From Ruminococcus flavefaciens (GTDB taxonomy: Bacteria; Bacillota; Clostridia; Oscillospirales; Ruminococcaceae): a stretch of DNA of 63,840 bases. The position numbers and the translations under genes are program-made. A model generated the notes under the pieces. It made no database searches, was not told where the DNA came from, and saw only the letters and a program-made list of their open reading frames with translations. Shown here in pieces: positions 57,760 to 63,840 of this stretch. Location of the stretch: positions 1 through 63,840 of the forward strand of contig DFHF01000003.1 of NCBI GenBank assembly GCA_002371825.1, in the 5' to 3' direction. Each line of letters opens with the position of its first letter. Position 1 is the first letter of the stretch.

Positions 57760-59439
57760 ATGAGAAACGAGAGAATTGGTGACTACTTAGTCAATCAGGG
57801 ACTGATCACAAGTGATCAGCTCCAGCAGGTTCTTGCGGCCCAGAAAGAGGCCGGAGGCACCAAGAAGTTCGGTGACGTCGTTGTTGAGCTGGGCTTTATG
57901 TCGGAGGTAAACTTCGCTAAGGCTCTTGCAGGAAACCTGAGAGTACAGTATGTTGATCTCGATAATATCGATATCAATACGGAAGCTGTTCAGATGGTTC
58001 CCGAGGCTCTGGCAAGAAAGCACACCGTCATCGCTATCAATGTACAGGGTAAACGACTCACAGTTGCTACTAACGACCCTGTAAACTTCATAGTGCTCGA
58101 GGATATCAAGGTATCCACCGGTATGGATACAGTTCCTGTACTGGCTACTACATCAGCCATCAATAAAGCGATCGGTAAGTGCTATTCAATGCAGAACGTT
58201 GACAGCGTGGTTGGCGAGATCGCCGCTCTGAACAACGATCTCGGAAGCATGGATGAGGACGCTGAGTCCAAGGACAGAGTAGAAAATGCTCCTATCGTTA
58301 AGCTTGCTACAACTATCATAGAGAACGCTTACAGAGCAGACTCTACCGATATTCATATCGAGCCTTTCGAGAAGTATACAAGAATCCGTATCCGTGTAAA
58401 CGGCGACCTTGTAGAACTTATGAATATTTCAAGTGCAGTTCACAGCGCACTTACAACACGTCTCAAGCTCATAAGCGGTATGAACATCGCCGAGAAGAGA
58501 ATCCCGCAGGACGGACGTTTCTCTCAGGTGGTTGACGGTACTACTCTTGATGTCCGTGTATCTTCACTTCCTATGGTACACGGTGAGAAGATAGTTATCC
58601 GAATCCTTTCAACAGGACAGATCGCTCTTCGTAAGATCACAGACCTCGGTATGTCAGACTATAACTACCAGCTCTTCGAATCAATGCTTCGAGTTCCTCA
58701 GGGAGTTATCCTCGTAACAGGACCTACCGGTTCAGGTAAAACAACAACCCTTTATGCCGCTCTCGGTGAGATCGCTAAGCCAAACGTTAACGTTGTTACC
58801 GTTGAGGACCCTGTCGAGAAGGCTATCGATGGAATCAATCAGTGTCAGGTTAACCAGAAGGCAGGCATGACTTTCGCTGCTGCCCTTCGTTCAATTCTCC
58901 GTCAGGACCCTGATATCGTCATGGTCGGAGAGATGCGTGACTCGGAGACCGCAGATATCGGTATCCGTGCCGCTATCACAGGACACCTTGTTCTTTCAAC
59001 ACTTCATACTAATGACGCTGCTTCAACAGTTGTTCGACTTGTTGATATGGGCGTTGCTCCCTACATGGTTGCAACTTCACTCATCGGTGTTATCGCACAG
59101 CGACTCGTTAAGGTGCTCTGCCCTGAGTGTAAGACTCCCAGAATGTCTACAGAAGAAGAAAACGAACTCATGCAGGTTCCTCATTCTATCCAGATCTTTG
59201 AGCCCTGCGGATGTCAGTCGTGCAATAACACAGGTTACAAGGGAAGAACTGCTATCCATGAGATCATTCATTGTAACACAAGTGTTTCAAATATTATTGC
59301 AAGAAACGGTTCAAAGGAAGAGATCGAGGCCGCTGCTAAGGCAAACGGAACAAAGCTCCTTCGTGATAACGTTTCTGAGCTCGTTCAGGCCGGCCAGACT
59401 TCAATTGCTGAGCTTATCAGAACTACATACACCGTTTAA
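57760..59439 (+). CDS. pilB: Type IV pilus assembly ATPase PilB
   Basis: The 559-residue ATPase has an N-terminal MshEN/GspE_N domain (IGDYLVNQGLITSDQLQQVL) and then the motor: Walker A GPTGSGKTTTLYAALGEI, Asp box DIHIEPFEKYTRIRIRVNG, Walker B RQDPDIVMVGEMRD, His box HLVLSTLHTNDA and the four-cysteine zinc motif (CPECKTP, CGCQSCNNTGYKGR). It drives pilus extension. GGAGG precedes ATG 57760. Confidence 0.97.
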   Translation: MRNERIGDYLVNQGLITSDQLQQVLAAQKEAGGTKKFGDVVVELGFMSEVNFAKALAGNLRVQYVDLDNIDINTEAVQMVPEALARKHTVIAINVQGKRLTVATNDPVNFIVLEDIKVSTGMDTVPVLATTSAINKAIGKCYSMQNVDSVVGEIAALNNDLGSMDEDAESKDRVENAPIVKLATTIIENAYRADSTDIHIEPFEKYTRIRIRVNGDLVELMNISSAVHSALTTRLKLISGMNIAEKRIPQDGRFSQVVDGTTLDVRVSSLPMVHGEKIVIRILSTGQIALRKITDLGMSDYNYQLFESMLRVPQGVILVTGPTGSGKTTTLYAALGEIAKPNVNVVTVEDPVEKAIDGINQCQVNQKAGMTFAAALRSILRQDPDIVMVGEMRDSETADIGIRAAITGHLVLSTLHTNDAASTVVRLVDMGVAPYMVATSLIGVIAQRLVKVLCPECKTPRMSTEEENELMQVPHSIQIFEPCGCQSCNNTGYKGRTAIHEIIHCNTSVSNIIARNGSKEEIEAAAKANGTKLLRDNVSELVQAGQTSIAELIRTTYTV

Positions 59440-59463
59440 TTAATATAGGGAGGACTTTTAGCA

Positions 59464-60576
59464 ATGGGTGTTATAGAAATTCACAGAATACTGGATGAGG
59501 TTCGTCTTCTCGGATGCTCAGACCTTCATTTTACAGACAGGATCGCTCCTGTAGTTCGTCTTAACGGTACCCTCAGAACCATGCGTTCACAGTACCCGGA
59601 AATGGACGAGGAGGAAATACTCGATATCGTTCATCAGATGACTAACGATGCTCAGCAGACCAGCATCAACAACCACCACGATACCGACTTCTCTTTCCAG
59701 ACAAGAAGCGGATACCGTCACCGTGTTAACGTATACTTCCAGAAGGGTAAGCCAGCTATCGCTATCCGACTTCTGAGAAATGATATCCCTACTCTTGAGG
59801 ATCTCGGACTTCCTCCGATACTTGCTGATTTCGCAATGCGTCCCCGTGGACTCGTTCTCGTAACAGGACCTACCGGTTCAGGTAAGTCAACTACCCTCGC
59901 AGGTATGATCGACTTCGTTAACCTGAACAGAAGTGCCCATGTAATCACTGTTGAGGATCCTATCGAGTACGTTCACGAGCATAAGAGATGTATGGTAAAC
60001 CAGCGTGAGATCGGTGACGACGTTCCTGACTTCGCTCTCGCACTCCGTGCTGCTCTTCGTGAGGACCCGGATGTAATCCTCGTAGGAGAAATGCGTGACT
60101 TCGAGACTATCCAGGCTGCCGTAACCGCTGCCGAGACCGGACACCTCGTTATGTCAACACTTCATACAACATCTGCCGCTGATACCATCAACCGTATCAT
60201 CGACGTTTATCCTGAACATCAGCAGCAGCAGATCAGAACTCAGCTTGCTAACAACCTTGTAGGCGTTATCTCACAGACCCTCATCCCGAAGAAGGATGGT
60301 ACAGGCCGAATCGCCTGCATGGAGATCCTTAATGTTACAGACGCTATTTCAGCTATGATCCGTGATAACAAGATCCACCTTATCCAGTCCGCTATCCAGA
60401 CTGGTAAGCAGCAGGGCATGATGTCCCTCGACCAGGAGCTTGCAAGACTCACCGCAAAGAATATCATCGGCGAAATCGATGCTATCGAGAAGTGCCAGGA
60501 TAAGCAGGAGTACTACCGCTTCCTCAGCCAGTTCGGCGGCACACCTGCAGGCGGCATGAATATTTCTCAGGGCTGA
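59464..60576 (+). CDS. pilT: Type IV pilus retraction ATPase PilT
   Basis: The 370-residue ATPase lacks the zinc insert of PilB. It shows GPTGSGKSTTLAGMIDFVN, REDPDVILVGEMRDFETIQA, HLVMSTLHTTSAADTINRI and DLHFTDRIAPVVRLNG. PilT powers pilus retraction, twitching motility and force-dependent attachment. It follows pilB by 24 bases and is followed by a terminator. Its presence implies the pilus is dynamic. Confidence 0.96.
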   Translation: MGVIEIHRILDEVRLLGCSDLHFTDRIAPVVRLNGTLRTMRSQYPEMDEEEILDIVHQMTNDAQQTSINNHHDTDFSFQTRSGYRHRVNVYFQKGKPAIAIRLLRNDIPTLEDLGLPPILADFAMRPRGLVLVTGPTGSGKSTTLAGMIDFVNLNRSAHVITVEDPIEYVHEHKRCMVNQREIGDDVPDFALALRAALREDPDVILVGEMRDFETIQAAVTAAETGHLVMSTLHTTSAADTINRIIDVYPEHQQQQIRTQLANNLVGVISQTLIPKKDGTGRIACMEILNVTDAISAMIRDNKIHLIQSAIQTGKQQGMMSLDQELARLTAKNIIGEIDAIEKCQDKQEYYRFLSQFGGTPAGGMNISQG

Positions 60577-60586
60577 TAAAAGATCA

Positions 60587-60613
60587 AGAGCAGACTTCGG
60601 TCTGCTCTTTTTA
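60587..60613 (+). terminator. Intrinsic terminator after pilT
   Basis: AGAGCAGAC, a TTCG tetraloop and GTCTGCTCT with T's following form a very stable 9-bp hairpin. Confidence 0.93.
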
Positions 60614-60940
60614 TATTATAATGTATCAGTAAAAAGTGCTCCGGAGGGGGCATATGAAAAAACAATACGAAAAAATAACAATAGTTTTTATAATTTTTCT
60701 CATAAAAAACTGTAAATTAAAGAAAAACAGGCACAAAAAATGGTCTGGAAGGCGCTATACAAAATGTAATAAAAAATGAACGGTATACACATTGAAATAT
60801 TAAAAACTCAAAAATAAAGCAATACATTTTACATATTCACAGAACGTTGTGCATTTTGACGGAAACACCAAAAAAAAAGTGCCTATTTACCGTTTCAATG
60901 TAAAAAATGAGTTTTTGGCCATTTTTTTTTAAGAAATCTG
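60614..60940. other. AT-rich non-coding stretch upstream of the major pilin promoter
   Basis: The region contains no credible frame. ACATTGAAA (60791-60799) and TTTCAATGT (about 60893-60901) are 9-bp inverted copies about 100 bases apart. Long A and T tracts lie on both sides and could bend DNA near the promoter at 60941. Confidence 0.45.
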
Positions 60941-60969
60941 TTGACATTCTATGAATAAAGTGCTATACT
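60941..60969 (+). promoter_or_regulatory. Strong consensus promoter of the major pilin gene
   Basis: A perfect TTGACA (60941-60946), 17 bases and TATACT (60964-60969), with T-tracts upstream acting like an UP element. It is one of the best-matched promoters in the window, consistent with high pilin expression. Confidence 0.9.
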
Positions 60970-60975
60970 ATAATC

Positions 60976-61140
60976 ACAGGGAAGGGAAAGGGAGATAACC
61001 CGAAGGGAGTTCTCCAGTATCTGATCCAACCAAAGAGGTCAGATCAGAACCTGAGGAAATCTACCAAGGGTATATAATTCCCCGAACCAAAATAACGTGT
61101 GATGGCTAAGGGCCACACAAATTTTTAATAAGGAGGGTTT
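60976..61140 (+). ncRNA. Structured 5' leader of the major pilin mRNA, possible regulatory RNA
   Basis: The leader of about 170 nt is purine-rich and can form several stems: GGAGA/TCTCC around 60991-61016, CTGATC/GATCAG around 61021-61047, and just before the ribosome-binding site GTGT-GGC / GCC-ACAC (about 61096-61118) followed by AAATTTTT. The last resembles a terminator with a bulge. It does not fit the consensus of riboswitches I know. Its placement between a strong promoter and the pilin gene suggests regulation or stabilisation. Confidence 0.5.
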
Positions 61141-61145
61141 TCATT

Positions 61146-61709
61146 ATGAAAACTACAAAGAAAGGTTTTACACTTATTGAGCTCATCGTTGTTATCGCTA
61201 TCATCGGTGTTCTCGCAGCAATCCTCGTTCCCGCTATGCTCGGCTATGTAAAGAAGTCCAAGATCTCAGCTGCTGATTCAGCTTCAAGCTCACTCGCTAA
61301 GGCTGGTTCTTCAATGATGATGGATCTCGAGAACAAGGAGAACGCAAACATCTCTGGAAGGTTCTGGCTTACAGATGGCCAAATCGGAGCAGAAGAAAAT
61401 ACTGATCCCGATGCTTGTAAGCTTGATGCCGATCAGTTGAAAAAAGTTCCGGAGTACATCGAGAACTACTTCAGCGATATCAAGAAGTGTAAGGACGCTG
61501 GTATCTACTTCGTAGACGGTACAGCTGTTGGCGCATATGTTTGCACAGACGGTACATACTTCGGCACATATCCTGGTGGACTCATTACAGCTTCTGATTA
61601 CAAGGTAACAACTAAAAAAAGCGACAGACCTGATGCTGCTGAAGCTCAGTCAAGAGTTGAGAAGAAGGTTTCCCCGTCTGATGATAAGAAAGATGATAAG
61701 AAAGATTGA
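61146..61709 (+). CDS. pilA: Major type IV pilin (prepilin)
   Basis: The 187-residue protein has a short leader KTTKKG and mature start FTLIELIVVIAIIGVLAAI with Glu+5, then a helix leading to a globular head. Four Cys follow in the head, near residues 97, 120 and 138, with a basic Lys/Asp tail (DDKKDDKKD). Codon choice is strongly biased like that of the ribosomal genes, and it has its own strong promoter and terminator, so it is the likely main subunit. AAGGAGGG precedes ATG 61146. Confidence 0.9.
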   Translation: MKTTKKGFTLIELIVVIAIIGVLAAILVPAMLGYVKKSKISAADSASSSLAKAGSSMMMDLENKENANISGRFWLTDGQIGAEENTDPDACKLDADQLKKVPEYIENYFSDIKKCKDAGIYFVDGTAVGAYVCTDGTYFGTYPGGLITASDYKVTTKKSDRPDAAEAQSRVEKKVSPSDDKKDDKKD

Positions 61710-61744
61710 GTAAAACCTGAATCTAATTAAACTTAATAAAAAGG

Positions 61745-61772
61745 CCTCTCTCGTAAGAGAGAGGTTTTTTTT
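61745..61772 (+). terminator. Terminator between the pilin and S41 peptidase genes
   Basis: CCTCTCTC, a GTAA loop and GAGAGAGG followed by eight T's form a strong intrinsic terminator. The ribosome-binding site AAGGAG of the next gene comes immediately after. Readthrough would give the downstream S41 gene at a much lower level than the pilin. Confidence 0.92.
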
Positions 61773-61784
61773 AAGGAGATATAA

Positions 61785-62651
61785 ATGAAAGGCTTAAAAC
61801 AGATATTGATTTGTTCTGTTTGCCTTGCTGCCGGTGTCGCAGCAGGCATGGGCGGAATGTACGGTTTACAGAGAAAAAATATAAGATTCGCAAAAGATAA
61901 TAGCCTGCTCATGGAGGTCCAGGAACAACTCGATGATGTAGGAAAAGAACTTCCGGATGGAATGGAACGTGATAAAGCCGTCGCAAAGGGATACTTGACT
62001 CAGTTTGACAGGTTTACTTATTATAAGGAAAATAGTGAACCCACTGAAGAACAGGAGGTCAAGCAAGACGTTGAAGCAGAGATAATGAACGGCAATGTTT
62101 TGTATCTTAAGATCAACGGATTTCTTGAGTCAACGCACATAAGTGTTCAAGAAAAAATAGAGCCTCTTTTGCCGAAGGCAAAAAGCATGATAATTGATCT
62201 GCGAAACAACAAAGGCGGTGTCACAACTGCTGAAAATGAAATTTCAAATATGTTCCTTGATAGCGGAATTGTAAACTGTTACTATTATAACGGCGAGGAA
62301 TTTTCCTATAAAATGAGAGACACAGGTGATAAGATAAAGCTGCCAACAGTGATCCTTGTGAACGGAAATACCGCAAGCTCTTCAGAGATAATGACTGCAT
62401 TATTCATGCAGAATCATGGGGATACGACTGTAGTTGGAACACAGACTTTTGGAAAAGGTGTTTTTCAGGATATTAGGAAACTTAGTAATGGCGATGAGAT
62501 AATGATAGCCAACGGCTACTACACAGTAGGAGATTGGGAATGCTATAATGAGGTGGGTATCACACCTGATATCGTTTTAGAGATGGATGAATCGCTTATA
62601 GGGACTTTTAGCGATACACAGCTGAAAAAAGCCCTTGAGATACTTGGCTGA
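61785..62651 (+). CDS. S41-family peptidase without a PDZ domain, membrane-anchored
   Basis: The 288-residue protein has an N-terminal hydrophobic anchor (about residues 6-28), a helical CTP-type prefix (YLTQFDRFTYYKEN) and then the S41 core: MIIDLRNNKGGVTTAENE, VNGNTASSSEIMTALF with the catalytic Ser, and GTQTFGKGVFQ with the catalytic Lys. The PDZ domain that usually sits between prefix and core is absent. It lies between two pilin genes, so it may trim or monitor pilin or associated surface proteins. AAGGAG precedes ATG 61785. Confidence 0.86.
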   Translation: MKGLKQILICSVCLAAGVAAGMGGMYGLQRKNIRFAKDNSLLMEVQEQLDDVGKELPDGMERDKAVAKGYLTQFDRFTYYKENSEPTEEQEVKQDVEAEIMNGNVLYLKINGFLESTHISVQEKIEPLLPKAKSMIIDLRNNKGGVTTAENEISNMFLDSGIVNCYYYNGEEFSYKMRDTGDKIKLPTVILVNGNTASSSEIMTALFMQNHGDTTVVGTQTFGKGVFQDIRKLSNGDEIMIANGYYTVGDWECYNEVGITPDIVLEMDESLIGTFSDTQLKKALEILG

Positions 62652-62701
62652 TTGCACAATAACTGTCATAGAAATTTGTGAGTAAAAAGCCAAAATTTTT
62701 A

Positions 62702-62730
62702 TTGACAAATTATGAATAGTTTGGTATAAT
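62702..62730 (+). promoter_or_regulatory. Sigma-A promoter of the last prepilin gene
   Basis: A perfect TTGACA (62702-62707), 17 bases and a perfect TATAAT (62725-62730) lie 31 bases before ATG 62762. Confidence 0.9.
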
Positions 62731-62761
62731 ATAGTTGAACATTTTAGTTGGAGGTGTTTGC

Positions 62762-63406
62762 ATGAAAAATAAGAGCAAAAAGGGCTTTACGCTGGTTGAA
62801 ATGATCATCGTAGTTACTATAATCGGCATTCTGATCGCAATACTTATTCCTACATGGAATTATTTTATTACACAAGCAAGACTCAGCACACAGAATAATA
62901 ATTCGAGAGTTATTTTCAATGCTGCTCAGAGTGAATGCATAAAGTACAAGTTCAGAGATCGTGAGCTCAATAAGGAGATCGCAACTCTGGAGGAAAGAAA
63001 AAAGACTGAGACAGGCGATAAGCTTGCTGCTACAACACAGAAAATCGCTGAGGATAAAGCTAAGCTTTATTTCGGAGGCTCTGATGAAGACTTCTACTTC
63101 TACTGGGACGGCAAAAAAGGATTTGCTTGCAATAGTTCTCTTACATCGGTCGGTAAGCCGCAGGCATCTGATGATGCTTTTGCAAAGGCAGTAAACGGCA
63201 AGGTAGAAACTCCTGATGAGGTAGTGTATAAGATCCACATTAAGAATTATCAGGTTCTTTCAGTTGTTTGTGCCAAGAGCGATAATGACCGTACATTAGG
63301 ATCGTATCCGGAACAGCGCGCAAAGAAGAGTTCAAGCAATATAAAGAATTTCAATTTTGCTGATGCAGAACATGCTGTTAAGGCTGACGACGAGGAAACA
63401 GAATAA
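62762..63406 (+). CDS. Second pilin-like protein
   Basis: The 214-residue protein has a short leader KNKSKKG and mature start FTLVEMIIVVTIIGILIAI with Glu+5. The globular part includes a helical, Lys/Glu-rich section (NKEIATLEERKKTE) and two Cys (near residues 116 and 166). It has its own promoter and terminator, so it is expressed independently of the major pilin and may be an alternative subunit. ATG 62762 follows TTGGAGG with 8-base spacing. It is more AT-rich than the earlier pilus genes. Confidence 0.88.
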   Translation: MKNKSKKGFTLVEMIIVVTIIGILIAILIPTWNYFITQARLSTQNNNSRVIFNAAQSECIKYKFRDRELNKEIATLEERKKTETGDKLAATTQKIAEDKAKLYFGGSDEDFYFYWDGKKGFACNSSLTSVGKPQASDDAFAKAVNGKVETPDEVVYKIHIKNYQVLSVVCAKSDNDRTLGSYPEQRAKKSSSNIKNFNFADAEHAVKADDEETE

Positions 63407-63420
63407 AATATGAATATTAT

Positions 63421-63450
63421 CATCCCTGCGATAAGCGGGGATGTTTTTTT
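63421..63450 (+). terminator. Terminator after the last prepilin gene
   Basis: CATCCC-TGC and GCG-GGGATG form the stem around GATAA, with a T8 tract after it. It insulates the pilus locus from the downstream promoters. Confidence 0.9.
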
Positions 63451-63538
63451 ATGCTATATATATGCTATATAATTGTATGAAAAAAGCTGAGTGGAAGTTT
63501 TTAACAGTTTGATATTGATAAAGTTGAAAACTATTTAG

Positions 63539-63567
63539 TTGACAAAACATGATTTAGGTGATATAAT
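63539..63567 (+). promoter_or_regulatory. Tandem promoter P1 of a presumed rRNA operon
   Basis: TTGACA (63539-63544), 17 bases and TATAAT (63562-63567), then AAAGCTGTC in the early transcribed region. Confidence 0.9.
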
Positions 63568-63634
63568 AATAAAGCTGTCGAACGGGGGAGACCGAGAGAC
63601 AGAAAAAAATTTCAAAGAAATTTGAAAAAAAGGC

Positions 63635-63663
63635 TTGACAAACGAAAAGAGAAGTGCTATAAT
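63635..63663 (+). promoter_or_regulatory. Tandem promoter P2 of a presumed rRNA operon
   Basis: TTGACA (63635-63640), 17 bases and TATAAT (63658-63663), again followed by AAAGCTGTC. Upstream A/T tracts act like UP elements. Confidence 0.9.
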
Positions 63664-63728
63664 ATTAAAGCTGTCTTGAAAGGGAGAGCGATCACAGAAA
63701 AAAGTTTGAAAAAAGTTGAAAAAAGTAC

Positions 63729-63757
63729 TTGACAAACTGAAATGAATGTGATATAAT
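63729..63757 (+). promoter_or_regulatory. Tandem promoter P3 of a presumed rRNA operon
   Basis: TTGACA (63729-63734), 17 bases and TATAAT (63752-63757), followed by AAAGCTGTC. All three promoters share hexamers, spacing and start-site context. Confidence 0.9.
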
Positions 63758-63763
63758 ATTAAA

Positions 63764-63840
63764 GCTGTCTCTGAGGGAGGCAAGCGAACAGCATCTTGAA
63801 AACCAAACAATGCAAGAAAAAGTAACGACCCTTGAGATTC
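63764..63840 (+). other. Leader of a presumed rRNA operon (16S start beyond the window)
   Basis: After P3 the leader reads CTTGAAAACCAAACAATGC near 63793, close to the 'TGAAAACT-AACAA' box that precedes 16S rRNA in many Firmicutes. No rRNA sequence is in the window, so the identity of the downstream gene is an inference. Confidence 0.65.

Noticed and set aside
60976..61095. Possible TPP or glycine riboswitch in the pilin leader (segments such as AACCTGA and ACCCGAAGGG)
   Set aside because: The conserved elements are in the wrong order and the surrounding stems do not fit either consensus; kept only as an unassigned structured leader.
1..63840. Insertion sequences, tRNA genes, CRISPR-Cas or an origin of replication
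   Set aside because: I found no transposase, tRNA cloverleaf, cas gene, spacer array or DnaA-box cluster anywhere in the window.

Overview
The window is a chromosomal segment from a low-to-mid GC Firmicute, most likely a fibre-degrading Ruminococcus close to R. flavefaciens or R. albus. Three observations point there. A CotH protein ends in a two-repeat dockerin of the kind known from ruminococcal cellulosomes. A secreted expansin carries a dockerin-like module. A type IV pilus locus of the Gram-positive type (no secretin) is present. Genus is an inference; no rRNA sequence is included.

Layout. (1) 1-8906: the end of the spc/alpha ribosomal superoperon on the + strand (rpsN-rpsH-rplF-rplR-rpsE-rpmD-rplO-secY-adk-map-KOW protein-infA-rpmJ-rpsM-rpsK-rpsD-rpoA-rplQ), closed by a strong terminator. 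(2) 8907-11660: a yajC/TIGR04086 membrane-protein pair on the - strand, then a divergent dpaAB pair for dipicolinate synthesis. (3) 11663-34417: about 23 kb transcribed entirely on the - strand. Here de novo purine genes (purE, purC, purF, purM, purN, a PurO-type IMP cyclohydrolase, a stand-alone AICAR transformylase, purD) alternate with small membrane proteins, lipoproteins, an Lgt-like protein, an expansin, a HAD phosphatase and a GT2 glycosyltransferase. (4) 34710-37173: rsmD-coaD-coiled-coil protein-lipoprotein on the + strand. (5) 37182-42401: prfB, a TPR-like protein and an 885-residue repeat-rich cytosolic protein on the - strand. (6) 42765-47850: a dockerin-bearing CotH protein, an ABC exporter remnant with a large in-frame internal deletion, a lipoprotein and a small hypothetical. 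(7) 48018-63450: a type IV pilus locus (pilC, a pilM-pilN fusion, pilO-like, a 1027-residue PilX-like protein, two prepilins, pilD on the opposite strand, pilB, pilT, the probable major pilin, a PDZ-less S41 peptidase, a further prepilin). (8) 63539-63840: three tandem sigma-A promoters and a leader resembling those in front of rRNA operons; the window ends before any rRNA.

How the parts fit. The purine block encodes most steps to IMP and splits the usual bifunctional PurH into two proteins. Its PurF lacks the N-terminal cysteine of the glutaminase site. The pilus locus has the assembly ATPase, retraction ATPase, platform protein, alignment proteins, peptidase and five prepilin-like proteins, so it looks complete for a Gram-positive system. 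Its major pilin has its own consensus promoter, a roughly 170-nt structured leader and a terminator just after the gene, consistent with a separate, abundant message. CotH, expansin and pilus together suggest a surface built for attachment to plant cell wall.
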